From contig NZ_KB911266.1 in NCBI RefSeq assembly GCF_000383415.1, forward strand, positions 1 through 64,000: a stretch of 64,000 nt of DNA. The letters run 5' to 3'. Origin of the DNA: Hyphomicrobium zavarzinii ATCC 27496. GTDB lineage: Bacteria > Pseudomonadota > Alphaproteobacteria > Rhizobiales > Hyphomicrobiaceae. The translations under genes were made by a program, and so were the position numbers. This document shows positions 36,628 to 45,833 of the stretch, piece after piece; position 1 is the stretch's first letter, and every line of letters begins with the position of its first letter. The notes under the pieces are model-generated. The model made no database searches. It was not told where the DNA came from and saw nothing but the letters and a program-made list of their open reading frames with translations.

Positions 36628-36933
36628 TCAGCCGTCTCCGCCCCCGTCCGCAAAACTGGGCTCCCCGCCCTTTGGCGCGGCCGACCGGGTCGGGTGAACA
36701 CGGCGGGCGTTCGGAATCTTCGGGCCTCTGTAGTATTGGGTCATTGCCTCGATGCAAAGCGGCTGCAGCCCGGCGCCGCCGCTGTCGATGTGCGCCTTCA
36801 ACGCGTTGCGCATGCGCGGCTCCCACGAGGCATGGATGTGCTTTGCGATGCCGTCGAGCGCCTCCTCCTTGGGATAGACAGCGAAGAAGTCGGTTATCTG
36901 GTTTGCCATACGGACAAGGTTGCTGACTTGCAT
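36628..36933 (-). CDS. fdsD: Formate dehydrogenase delta subunit
   Basis: Small accessory subunit of soluble NAD-dependent formate dehydrogenase (101 residues). The first 70 residues carry the family pattern: VRMANQITDFFAVYP, IAKHIHASWEPRMR and the LKAHIDSGGAGLQPL block. The remaining 30 residues are Pro/Gly-rich and longer than usual. FdsD is thought to help stability or cofactor insertion of the alpha subunit. It follows fdsA by 73 bases on the same strand. Confidence 0.88.
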   Translation of the reverse strand: MQVSNLVRMANQITDFFAVYPKEEALDGIAKHIHASWEPRMRNALKAHIDSGGAGLQPLCIEAMTQYYRGPKIPNARRVHPTRSAAPKGGEPSFADGGGDG

Positions 36934-37006
36934 GATCCAATTCCGTTGTGATGCGGATGGGCAATTGTGATTTAGCCCGACCTGAAACCTAAAAAGCGAT
37001 CACGGA

Positions 37007-39904
37007 TCACTTCGCTGCCTCGAGCGTCACGTCCTTGACGATACGCTTGTTGGCCATCGTCCTCACCCGCTGTTCCTCCTGCCACTCCGAAGGTGCATTC
37101 GAGATCGTCACCTGGACTGCCGTGACCTTGTACTCGGGACAATTTGTGGCCCAGTCCGAGTTGTCCGTCGTGATCACGTTGGCGCCCGTCACTGGATGAT
37201 GGAACGTCGTATAGACGACACCCTGCGGCATGCGATCGGAGACCACGGCCGTAAGCGTCGTCGCGCCCACCCGGCTCGCGAGCGACACCTTCATGCCGGT
37301 CCCGATGCCACGCACCTCTGCGTCGTGCGGATGAATCTCCAGTATGTCCTCGGGATGCCACACGACATTGTCGGTACGCCGCGTCTGCGCGCCGACATTG
37401 TAGTGCGCGAGGATGCGCCCGGTCGTCAAAATCAGCGGGAAACTGCGGTTGGTACGCTCGGCTGTCGGCACAAAGGCCGTGAGCATGAAGCGCCCCTTGC
37501 CACGCGTGAATTCGTCGACGTGCATCACCGGCGTGCCTTCGGGACGCTCGTCGTTGCACGGCCACTGTATTGATCCGAGTTCGTCGAGACGCTCATACGA
37601 GACGCCCTGGAACGTCGGCGTCAGTCGTGCGATCTCGTCCATGATCTCGGACGCCGAATTGTAATTCATCGGATAGCCCATCGCGGTGGCGAGGCGGCAA
37701 ACGACTTCCCACTCGGCCATGCCCTGTTTCTCGCGCATGACCTTTCGCACGCGGTTGATCCGCCGCTCGGCATTGGTGAACGTGCCGTCCTTCTCCAGGA
37801 ACGACGTGCCGGGCAGGAAGACGTGCGCGAACGCCGCCGTCTCGTTGAGGAACAGATCCTGCACGATGACGATGTCCATCGCCGACAGCGCATGCTCCAC
37901 GTGGTGCGTATTCGGATCGGACTGGGCGATATCCTCGCCCTGGATGAACAGCCCCTTGAACACGCCATCAGACGCGGCATCGAACATGTTCGGGATCCTG
38001 AGCCCCGGCTCACCGGACAGCTCGACCTTCCACTCCCTTTCGAATTGCGTGCGCGCCTCGACGTTCGCGACGTGGCGATACCCCGGAAACTCGTGCGGGA
38101 AAGAGCCCATGTCGCAGGAGCCTTGCACGTTGTTCTGCCCGCGCAATGGATTGACGCCCACGCCTTCGCGCCCGATGTTTCCCGTCGCCATGGCGATGTT
38201 GGCCATCGCCATCACCATGGTCGAGCCCTGGCTGTGCTCGGTGACACCGAGGCCGTAGTAGATCGCCGCATTGCCGCCAGTCGCGTACAGACGGGCGGCT
38301 CCGCGCACCATTTCGGCCGGAACGCCGGTGATTGGCTCCAGTGCTTCGGGTGAATTTTCCGGGCGCTTAATGAACTCCTCCCAGCGGGCGAAGTCGGACA
38401 GCTCGCAGCGCCGCTCCACGAACTTGCGATCGATCAGGTTCTCGGTCGCGATGACGTGACCGATCGCGTTGATGATCGCGACGTTCGTCGATGGCTGAAG
38501 CTGCAGATGATAAGCGGCCTGGACGTGCGGCGAGCGCACGATGTCCGTTCGCCGCGGATCTATCACGATCAGCTTCGCGCCCGCGCGGATGCGCTTCTTC
38601 ATGCGTGACCCGAATACGGGATGGCCGTCGGTCGGATTGGCTCCGATGACCATGATCACGTCGCAAACGTCGATGCTTCTGAAGTCCTGCGTTCCCGCCG
38701 ACTCTCCGAAGGTCTGCTTCAACCCGTAGCCGGTCGGCGAGTGGCAGACGCGGGCGCACGTGTCGATGTTGTTGGTGTTGAAAGCCGCGCGCACCATCCG
38801 CTGCACCGCATAGACTTCCTCGTTCGTAGTCCGCGACGACGTGATCCCGCCGATGGAATCCTTGCCATACTTCCGCTGCGTGTCTTTCAGTCGCTTCGCC
38901 GCATAGTTGATCGCCTCGTCCCAGGAGACGACCTGCCACGGATCGCTGATCTTCTCGCGGATCATGGGCGTCAGCACGCGATCCTTGTGTGTCGCATAGC
39001 CGAACGCAAACCGGCCCTTGACGCAGGAATGACCTTCGTTGGCGCCGCCATCCTTGTACGGCACCATGCGCACGACCTCATCGCCGCGCATCTCGGCCTT
39101 GAAGCTGCAGCCCACGCCACAATAGGCGCAAGTCGTCACCAGGCTGTGCTCCGGCTGGCCGATGTCGACGATCGAGGACTCGATCAGCGTGGCCGTGGGG
39201 CACGCCTGCACGCAGGCCCCGCAGGACACGCATTCGGAAGAGAGAAACGCCTCGTCCATGCCGGGCGAAACGCGGCTATCGAAGCCGCGGCCGGAAATCG
39301 TCAGCGCAAATGTGCCCTGCACTTCCTCGCACGCCCGCACGCAGCGGCTGCAGACGATGCACTTGGATGGCTCGAACGTGAAGTAGGGGTTCGACTCGTC
39401 TTTCGGCCGCCACTCGGCGTTGACCTCGCCACCCCTCTTGGCGAACACGTGGTTGGCTCCGTCGTAGCCATAGCGCACCTCGCGCAGACCGACCGCGCCG
39501 GCCATGTCCTGCAGCTCGCAATCGCCGTTGGCGGCGCAGGTAAGGCAATCCAGAGGATGATCGGAGATGTAGAGCTCCATGACGCCGCGGCGAATTTGCA
39601 TGAGACGCGGTGTCTGCGTCTTGACGACGATACCTGGAGCAACCGGAGTGGTGCAGGCTGCCGGAGTTCCGCCGCGCCCCTCGATTTCGATGACACAGAG
39701 CCGGCACGAGCCGAAGGCCTCTATGCTGTCGGTAGCGCAGAGCTTCGGCACCATGGTGCCAAGCTCGGCTGCGGCGCGCATGATTGATGTGCCTTCAGGC
39801 ACCGTCACCTGCTGACCATCGATTGTCAGCGTCACGGACTTCGCCGACTTCGCGCGCGGCGTTCCGTAGTCCGTCTCTTTTATGAGAGTTGCTGGTTCCG
39901 GCAT
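37007..39904 (-). CDS. fdsA: NAD-dependent formate dehydrogenase alpha subunit
   Basis: Catalytic 965-residue subunit oxidising formate to CO2 at a Mo-bis-MGD cofactor. Domain order: [2Fe-2S] domain (C56, C67, C70, C84), NADH-G type cluster region (C120, C123, C129), two [4Fe-4S] ferredoxin clusters (C182-C192 and C225-C235), the Mo-domain cluster (C259, C262, C266, C294), and the Mo ligand Cys387 with His388 in DTCARVCHSPTGYG. Length and order match FdsA of Cupriavidus and Rhodobacter capsulatus. GGAGGAG precedes the ATG. The partners FdsG and FdsB, which accept the electrons, and the sulfurtransferase FdsC/FdhD are not in this locus. Confidence 0.95.
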   Translation of the reverse strand: MPEPATLIKETDYGTPRAKSAKSVTLTIDGQQVTVPEGTSIMRAAAELGTMVPKLCATDSIEAFGSCRLCVIEIEGRGGTPAACTTPVAPGIVVKTQTPRLMQIRRGVMELYISDHPLDCLTCAANGDCELQDMAGAVGLREVRYGYDGANHVFAKRGGEVNAEWRPKDESNPYFTFEPSKCIVCSRCVRACEEVQGTFALTISGRGFDSRVSPGMDEAFLSSECVSCGACVQACPTATLIESSIVDIGQPEHSLVTTCAYCGVGCSFKAEMRGDEVVRMVPYKDGGANEGHSCVKGRFAFGYATHKDRVLTPMIREKISDPWQVVSWDEAINYAAKRLKDTQRKYGKDSIGGITSSRTTNEEVYAVQRMVRAAFNTNNIDTCARVCHSPTGYGLKQTFGESAGTQDFRSIDVCDVIMVIGANPTDGHPVFGSRMKKRIRAGAKLIVIDPRRTDIVRSPHVQAAYHLQLQPSTNVAIINAIGHVIATENLIDRKFVERRCELSDFARWEEFIKRPENSPEALEPITGVPAEMVRGAARLYATGGNAAIYYGLGVTEHSQGSTMVMAMANIAMATGNIGREGVGVNPLRGQNNVQGSCDMGSFPHEFPGYRHVANVEARTQFEREWKVELSGEPGLRIPNMFDAASDGVFKGLFIQGEDIAQSDPNTHHVEHALSAMDIVIVQDLFLNETAAFAHVFLPGTSFLEKDGTFTNAERRINRVRKVMREKQGMAEWEVVCRLATAMGYPMNYNSASEIMDEIARLTPTFQGVSYERLDELGSIQWPCNDERPEGTPVMHVDEFTRGKGRFMLTAFVPTAERTNRSFPLILTTGRILAHYNVGAQTRRTDNVVWHPEDILEIHPHDAEVRGIGTGMKVSLASRVGATTLTAVVSDRMPQGVVYTTFHHPVTGANVITTDNSDWATNCPEYKVTAVQVTISNAPSEWQEEQRVRTMANKRIVKDVTLEAAK

Positions 39905-40196
39905 GCTAACTCCTCCGCATATGAGGGAGAGACGTCTCGGTGGAGAAAGACTAGCACGCCGATGCCGCGATTTGAAATCTTGTCGTCACGTATCGTCGCC
40001 CCCATGACAGCCGCGCGGAGACTGCCCTCTCGCACGCAACGGTCAAATCCCGCGCCGACACGTTCGTTTCCACTCGGTGGACAGTCCACCCGGGCTTACG
40101 AGATCGCGCGAGACTGATTACTTCGCAAATGCGGCATGGCCGCTGCCGATCGTGGATACCGAACGAAAAATCCATAAGTGGAAGGCATGTGCGGGC

Positions 40197-40649
40197 TCAA
40201 ACATCGTCAGGCTCATAGAGGGCGCAGGCGAGTAACGCAGGCAGGGCTGCGGTCGAGGCCAACACCGCAAACAACGCCATAGGCACCCCAAAAGGATGCC
40301 AGTGCATAACTGCGGCTATCCCGCCGAGCAGACCGGCCATGGGAATTGGCAATGCCAGCCAAAGCGGCCTTGGAATATCGAGAAGCCGCTTGGCGCAAAG
40401 GAGTGCGACCACCGTCACCTGACCGAAATACCAAGCCACGAGCAACAGCCGGCCCGCCTTGGTGGTTGGCGGCGCCAACGAGGCTTCCTCGCTTCCGCAG
40501 AGGAGCGATACGCCGAGCAGGAAGATCGACGCCGACGCGATCATAGCCCAGCGCCACGCGTCTCTAGATAGTGATCCGCGCAGAGAGAAGAACACCTCGA
40601 ATGAGCTGGAGGTTCCAATGCGCGATTTATCCTGGAAGGTGTCGGACAT
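40197..40649 (-). CDS. DUF805-like membrane protein
   Basis: A protein of about 150 residues with four predicted transmembrane helices. FEVFFSLRGSLSRDAWRW near the N-terminus fits the start of DUF805 proteins (FxxF-GR-SR-x-fW). The frame is open to 40736, but the ATG at 40649 places the DUF805 motif at the usual position and is preferred. Function unknown. It lies upstream of fdsA on the same strand, separated by about 290 bases. Confidence 0.6.
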   Translation of the reverse strand: MSDTFQDKSRIGTSSSFEVFFSLRGSLSRDAWRWAMIASASIFLLGVSLLCGSEEASLAPPTTKAGRLLLVAWYFGQVTVVALLCAKRLLDIPRPLWLALPIPMAGLLGGIAAVMHWHPFGVPMALFAVLASTAALPALLACALYEPDDV

Positions 40650-41066
40650 CACGGACCTCACGAGAGATCTGCCCAAGGGCATCGGCTTCCTCGAAGTCCA
40701 CGAGGACGAGAGTTGGCGACGCAGCGGCCAATCCAACGCGTGCGCCCGCCATATTCACCGGCGAATTCGTGATCGACAGGGACAAGGGGACAAATGGAGA
40801 GGATCTGGAGGCTGGGGCCTGTGACAGGGAGGAAACCCCAATCCGCCGCTGCCTTCAGCGAGGTTCCGGCGTTCTCGGATCGCCTCGCTGCAAAAAAAGA
40901 AATAAAGAACATGCTCAGCCCTCTCATCTGGGGGCCGGGCCGTCCCGGACATTCTTTTCTAAGGGAAGGTCGTCCTTCCGTTTCTAAGTTTAGCGGCGGC
41001 GTTCCGCGAGTTCAATATCGGTGAGCGCAGCGCACTCAAGCGTTCCAGCGGAACAGGCCATCCGCC
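40650..41066. other. Stretch without a gene
   Basis: About 400 bases between the DUF805 gene and a pseudogene scar. Frames here have shadow-like composition and I see no promoter or terminator of note. Confidence 0.45.
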
Positions 41067-41348
41067 GCGCGGTTTCTCGACGGCCGAGAAATGACCCGTG
41101 TTCGGGATTGTGACCAAGCGAGCGCCTGGCAGCGCGGCCTTGGTGCGCTCCCGCTCGGGAAGCGCGACCAGTCTTTGTCGCCGTAGATCAGCGTCACTGG
41201 GGCTTTGACGGCGGAATAGCGCTCGCGGGCTTTGGACCAGGACCGCCACTGCTGAAGGACTTTGCGAGCGACTCGCTTGTAGGTGATTGGCGAGTGGTGG
41301 GCCGGCCTGACCCGTTCCGATGATGGCCGCGTCATAGTGCTGGGTCAC
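41067..41348 (-). pseudogene. Mosaic remnant: flavoprotein N-terminus joined to alpha/beta-hydrolase C-terminus, frameshifted
   Basis: From a GTG at 41348 the peptide starts TQHYDAAIIGTGQAGPPLA, the FAD-binding N-terminus of mercuric-reductase-like pyridine nucleotide disulfide oxidoreductases. At about 41282 this stops and, in another frame, the 3' part of an alpha/beta hydrolase begins (TYKRVARKVLQQW, then APVTLIYGDKDWS). Near 41160 the frame slips again and the hydrolase continues with LPERERTKAALPG and IPNTGHFSAVEKP. Neither gene is functional; the join marks a deletion. Confidence 0.7.
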
Positions 41349-41577
41349 TGGTGAACTCCCGTGGACCGCATTGCAGATGGGCGCGGAGCGGCACCCATCG
41401 CCCTCTACTTTGCCAGAGGGCTCCATAGCTTTGAGGTATCAATTCGAGAGCCGCTCAATGGATTGGACACTTTGGGCAATTGTCTATGCTCCCTGACGGA
41501 ACTGATCAGGGCTTTCAACACTTTATGTAATCGAGCCTCTGGGGCTCACCCGAGAGGTCCGCCGCAAGAGGATGCCC

Positions 41578-42882
41578 ATGGCTCAAGATGCAAGTGCTGA
41601 GACCATGACGACTCTCCCGTCGGCGGATGCCAAGACCTCCCTTTCCCACCGCCTCTTCGAATGTCGCAATCTTTCGCTGGAGCTGGTGGTTCCGCTCACC
41701 CCCGAGGACATGACGGTCCAGCCGATGGAAGACGCGAGCCCAACGAAGTGGCACCTCGCGCACGTGACGTGGTTCTTCGAGACGTTCGTTCTCTCGAAGC
41801 ACCTCATGGGCTATCGGGTCTTCGACGAAACTTTCAACTACTGCTTTAATTCGTATTACGAGGCGTTGGGGCCGCGCCAGCCGCGCCCACGGCGCGGTGT
41901 GCTGACCCGCCCCTCGGCAGAACGAGTCGTTGCCTATCGCGCCCACGTTGACGAAGGCTTGAGGAAGCTTCTTGCAAGCGGATTCGACCCGGAAAGCGAC
42001 GTCTGGCGGCTGATCGAGATCGGAATCAATCACGAACAGCAGCATCAGGAGCTGCTGCTGACCGACATCCTCTCGCTCTTTGCTTCAAACCCGCTTCGAC
42101 CGTCTTATGCGCGCCCCGCGCCCGCAGACGCGGGGATCGCGGCCGACCCGGTCAGCTGGATCGCATACGAGGGCGGCATTCGCGCTGTGGGCCACGAGGG
42201 CGACGGGTTCTCGTGGGATAACGAAAGCCCGCGCCACAGCGTTCTCATCCACCCATTCGGTCTCGCCGACCGGCTCGTGACAAATGCGGAATGGCAAGAG
42301 TTCATACGCGATGGCGGATACCGGACGCCATCCCTGTGGCTCGCCGACGGCTGGGCGCTCGTCAACCGCGAGCAGTGGCAAGGTCCCCTCTATTGGGAGG
42401 AGCGCGACGACGGCCTCATGCAAATGACGCTTCACGGCCTGCAGCCGGTCGAGCCTGCTGCTCCCGTCTGCAATGTCTCCTACTACGAGGCTGATGCCTT
42501 CGCACGCTGGGCGGGAAAGCGCCTTCCGACCGAGTTCGAATGGGAGATCGCGGCCGCAGGCCTGCCTATCACGGGCAATACGCTCGGCTCTCGCGCGCTT
42601 CGGCCGCTCCCCGCCGATCCCACCGGCATCCGTCGGCCGCGTCAGATGTTCGGCGACGTCTGGGAGTGGACTGCGAGCTCCTACCTCCCTTACCCCGGCT
42701 ATCGCCCTCCGCCAGGAGCAGTCGGCGAGTACAACGGAAAGTTCATGGTTAGCCAGCACGTGTTGCGCGGCGCTTCCTGCGCAACACCGGACGGTCACTC
42801 ACGCGCGACCTACCGCAACTTCTTCTACCCCCACCAGCGCTGGCAGTTCGTGGGCCTGCGCCTAGCCTCGGAGGCCGTCTGA
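41578..42882 (+). CDS. egtB: Ergothioneine biosynthesis sulfoxide synthase
   Basis: Non-heme iron enzyme joining hercynine with a thiol donor to give the sulfoxide intermediate of ergothioneine. The N-terminal DinB-like domain supplies the iron site (HLAHVTWFFETF and NHEQQHQELLLTDI, three His), and the C-terminal formylglycine-enzyme-like domain (about 190-434) has NVSYYEADAFARWAGKRLPT and FGDVWEWTASSY. The ATG at 41578 is preferred over 41572 because AAGAGG then has correct spacing. It overlaps egtD by one base. Whether cysteine or glutamylcysteine is the donor cannot be read directly; absence of egtA and egtC here gives a weak hint only. Confidence 0.93.
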   Translation: MAQDASAETMTTLPSADAKTSLSHRLFECRNLSLELVVPLTPEDMTVQPMEDASPTKWHLAHVTWFFETFVLSKHLMGYRVFDETFNYCFNSYYEALGPRQPRPRRGVLTRPSAERVVAYRAHVDEGLRKLLASGFDPESDVWRLIEIGINHEQQHQELLLTDILSLFASNPLRPSYARPAPADAGIAADPVSWIAYEGGIRAVGHEGDGFSWDNESPRHSVLIHPFGLADRLVTNAEWQEFIRDGGYRTPSLWLADGWALVNREQWQGPLYWEERDDGLMQMTLHGLQPVEPAAPVCNVSYYEADAFARWAGKRLPTEFEWEIAAAGLPITGNTLGSRALRPLPADPTGIRRPRQMFGDVWEWTASSYLPYPGYRPPPGAVGEYNGKFMVSQHVLRGASCATPDGHSRATYRNFFYPHQRWQFVGLRLASEAV

Positions 42883-43853
42883 TGCGCCACGCCGGCTCCA
42901 ATGCCCGCCTTTTGGAACCGCAGCCGGAGGTCGCGGACGAGTTTGCTCTCTCTGTTGTCGAGGGCCTCTCGCGGCCGCGCAAGGCACTCTCCTGCCGCTT
43001 CTTCTATGATGCTCGGGGGAGCGATCTCTTCGAGCAGATCACCAGGCTCCCCGAGTATTATCCGACGCGAGCCGAGGCACAAATCCTGTCGGCCTACGCT
43101 GACGAGATGATGGCTGAAATAGCCCGCGACAGCGTGCTCGTCGAGTTCGGCTCGGGCTCGAGCTTGAAGACTGAGACCCTGCTTGCCCGTGCGCCGGACG
43201 GCATCGCCTATGTGCCCATCGATGTCTCGGAGAGTGCCCTCGCCTCCGCGCAAAGGCGCCTTGAGGCGCGCTTTCCCAACATCGCCGTGCGACCGCTCGT
43301 CGGGGACTTCTCCCTTCCCATCGAGGTTCCGCCCGATCTCAGCGGACGGCCCAGGACGGGGTTTTTCCCCGGCTCGACGATCGGAAATCTCACGCCCCCG
43401 GATGCGGTGGAGCTCCTGCGTACCTTCAAGTCGACGCTACCTCGGGGAAGCAGGCTCATCATCGGCATCGACTTGAAGAAGGACGCGAGGAAGCTCGTGC
43501 TTGCCTACAACGATGCCGCGGGCGTCACGGCCGCTTTCAACCTCAACCTTCTTGTGCGCATCAACCGGGAGCTCGGGAGCGCGATTGATGTCGCATCCTT
43601 CCGCCACGAAGCGATCTATGAGCCGCGTGAGGGGCGCATTGAGATGCATCTGGTGAGCACCATTGAGCAGGAGATCTCGATCGCCGGGCATCGAATCCAT
43701 TTCGAAGCCAACGAGCGCATCCACACGGAGAACTCCTACAAATACTCGATCGCGCAGTTCCAGGAGCTGGCTCTCTCCGCGAACTGGACGCCGGCTCATG
43801 TCTGGATCGATGACGAGGGGCAATTCAGCGTGCACGAGCTCATCTCGGGCTGA
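42882..43853 (+). CDS. egtD: L-histidine N-alpha-methyltransferase
   Basis: SAM-dependent enzyme adding three methyl groups to histidine to make hercynine, the first step of ergothioneine synthesis. The 323-residue protein has the SAM site LVEFGSGSSLKTETLL at about residues 80-95, FFPGSTIGNLTPPDA, and a C-terminal substrate region with NSYKYSIAQFQELA, typical of EgtD/DUF2260. It is coupled to egtB through TGATG. The two genes form the minimal ergothioneine module. Confidence 0.94.
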   Translation: MRHAGSNARLLEPQPEVADEFALSVVEGLSRPRKALSCRFFYDARGSDLFEQITRLPEYYPTRAEAQILSAYADEMMAEIARDSVLVEFGSGSSLKTETLLARAPDGIAYVPIDVSESALASAQRRLEARFPNIAVRPLVGDFSLPIEVPPDLSGRPRTGFFPGSTIGNLTPPDAVELLRTFKSTLPRGSRLIIGIDLKKDARKLVLAYNDAAGVTAAFNLNLLVRINRELGSAIDVASFRHEAIYEPREGRIEMHLVSTIEQEISIAGHRIHFEANERIHTENSYKYSIAQFQELALSANWTPAHVWIDDEGQFSVHELISG

Positions 43854-44093
43854 GCTCAATGGCCTCGCTGCTCGCCGCCGATCGTAGCAAGCGGCATTTG
43901 CTGTGCGACCTTCGGCCAGGGGCATTGCATGGTCCTCATAGCCAAGCGCTATGAATTGGAGACCGTCCAGGTATTTCCATCCGCTACCCGCCGCCCTCAC
44001 CATGCGTGACGAAGCGGGTGCCTAAACCTCCCTCTTCCAGAGAAACGACGCGCCTCCCGGCCACGGGTTTACCTTGTCCATCAGGAGACTTGC

Positions 44094-44279
44094 ATGACCG
44101 AACCGCTCAAGATCGCCTCGGCTGCCACCCTCGCGGGCGCGCTCGCGTCGGCCCTCGCGCTAGCCGGCTCGGCGTCCGCTTTTCGCCTCGATGCAGACCG
44201 GCTCGCTTCGACGCTCAGCACACTACGACCGTGGTCGCCGACTTCTGCTATTGTGAAGGGTTTCGGAGGACGGCCCTGA
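44094..44279 (+). CDS. Short secreted protein, possibly truncated DUF2282 (BufA-like)
   Basis: A 61-residue ORF behind a good ribosome site (AGGAGACTTGC). Residues 1-29 form a signal peptide (ATLAGALASALALAGSASA) of the kind found in DUF2282/BufA precursors, but the mature part (about 30 residues) lacks the Cys-containing body of that family. It may be the stub of a disrupted metal-stress gene near the mobile element, or an unrelated small protein. Confidence 0.4.
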   Translation: MTEPLKIASAATLAGALASALALAGSASAFRLDADRLASTLSTLRPWSPTSAIVKGFGGRP

Positions 44280-44606
44280 GGGACGCGGCCGGGTGCACTC
44301 GGGCCGTCGTCGGAAAGCCTCCAGTGAAGGAACCCGCGGGGATGTGAGGCGTGACGCTGCCTCAGGCGCTATGGCGATTGATGGCCGGGGATAGTGCTCG
44401 GGCATGCGCCGCTGGTGGCTCTTCGCTTGGGCCTGGAACCGGCCGCGAGCGTGGCGAATGCCATTTGCTGGTCGGAGCCTGAGCACCGGCGTGAAAGAAT
44501 CGGCCTTGAGCGCGTTCGATACTTGATAATCCCCGAGCGCCGTCGCGGCCGGTACGGAACCAGCTCGCGTGATCGTCGGCCCTGCGGTCGGTGTATCGGC
44601 TCGCGG
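44280..44606. other. Gap left of the IS91-type element
   Basis: About 330 bases without a recognisable gene. One end of the IS91-type element should lie here, but I could not fix its boundary. Confidence 0.4.
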
Positions 44607-45821
44607 TCATGAGGTGTCGATCCTTATGATGACCGGTGTCGGCCGATGGCGCGGCTGGCAGCCGGCCTCGAAGCGCTCGATGATGAACATGCGGGCGCCG
44701 CAGCACGGGCAGGGTGTTGGCAGCACGTCGGCAGCATCGGCGCCGTTGACGGCTTCGGGCGCCGGCTGATCGGGCGGCGCCACGTCGAGCAGCGCGCGCA
44801 TCCGGGCAAGGTTCTCAGCCTTCACGCCGCTTGCCAGCAGGCCGTAGTGGCGGATGCGGTGGAAGCCCTTCGGCAGCACGTGGATGAGGAAACGCCGGAT
44901 GAACTCGTGCGTATTGAGCGTTATCATCGTGTAACGGCCGGGGCCGTCGATCCGGTAGTCCTTCACCTTGAAGGTGACGGAGTTACCGTCGGCGGCGATC
45001 AGCCGGCGATTCGATATGGCGACACGATGGGTGTAGAGCGACAGGTAGGCGAGCACCGACTTCGGCCCGGCGAACGGGCGCTTGGCGTAGACGAACCAGC
45101 GCGTCTTCTTCAATGGCGCCAGATAGTCGGCGAACATGCCAGCGTCAGCGAGGTGTGCGTGCGCACCATAGAAGCTCAACAAGCCCTCGGCGTGCGCAGC
45201 CGTCAGCCGCTCGAGCATGAGCCGCCGGAACAGCTTCGACAGCACCAGCACCGGCAGTAGGAAGTTGGGCCGCTTGGCGATCCACCTCGTTCCATCGGTC
45301 GCGATGCCACCTCCGGGCACGATCATGTGCACGTGCGGGTGATGCGTCATCGCCGAGCCCCAGGTGTGCAGCACCGAGGTGATGGCAATCTTCGCGCCGA
45401 GGTGCTTCGGATCGGCGGCAATGGTCGTCATCGTCTCGGCCGACACCTTGAACAAGAGATCGTAGATCAGCGCCTTGTTCTGGTAGGCGATGTCGGCGAT
45501 AGCCGCCGGCAGCGTGAACACGACGTGGAAGTAAGGAACCGGCAGTAACTCGGCTGCCCGCGCTTCCATCCACTCGCGTGCTGCGACCCCCTGACACTTG
45601 GGACAGTGCCGGTTGCGGCAGCTGTTGTAGGCGATCACCGTATGACCGCAGGCGGCGTTCTCGCAGCGCGCAACGTGCCCGCCGAGCGCCGCGGTGCGGC
45701 AGCGCTCGATGGCTGACATGACCTTCATCTGGCCGAGGCTCACATGGCCCGCGTTGGCGTCACGCCAGGCGGAACCGTGATCGCGGAAGATGTCCGCGAC
45801 CTCCAGAGCTGGACGGGACAA
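44607..45821 (-). CDS. IS91-family Y1 transposase
   Basis: Rolling-circle-type transposase of 404 residues. The N-terminus carries a zinc-binding region (CENAACGHTVIAYNSCRNRHCPKC), followed by YFHVVFTLP and the metal-binding His block HPHVHMIVPGGG, then YLSLYTHRVAISNRR, the catalytic Tyr region of IS91-type enzymes. The C-terminal CPCCGARM is a second small Cys cluster. The start is TTG. The gene follows a tyrosine recombinase by 12 bases; this two-gene organisation is found in a subgroup of IS91-like elements. It appears complete. Confidence 0.93.
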   Translation of the reverse strand: MSRPALEVADIFRDHGSAWRDANAGHVSLGQMKVMSAIERCRTAALGGHVARCENAACGHTVIAYNSCRNRHCPKCQGVAAREWMEARAAELLPVPYFHVVFTLPAAIADIAYQNKALIYDLLFKVSAETMTTIAADPKHLGAKIAITSVLHTWGSAMTHHPHVHMIVPGGGIATDGTRWIAKRPNFLLPVLVLSKLFRRLMLERLTAAHAEGLLSFYGAHAHLADAGMFADYLAPLKKTRWFVYAKRPFAGPKSVLAYLSLYTHRVAISNRRLIAADGNSVTFKVKDYRIDGPGRYTMITLNTHEFIRRFLIHVLPKGFHRIRHYGLLASGVKAENLARMRALLDVAPPDQPAPEAVNGADAADVLPTPCPCCGARMFIIERFEAGCQPRHRPTPVIIRIDTS

Positions 45822-45833
45822 TGACGCCTGCCG

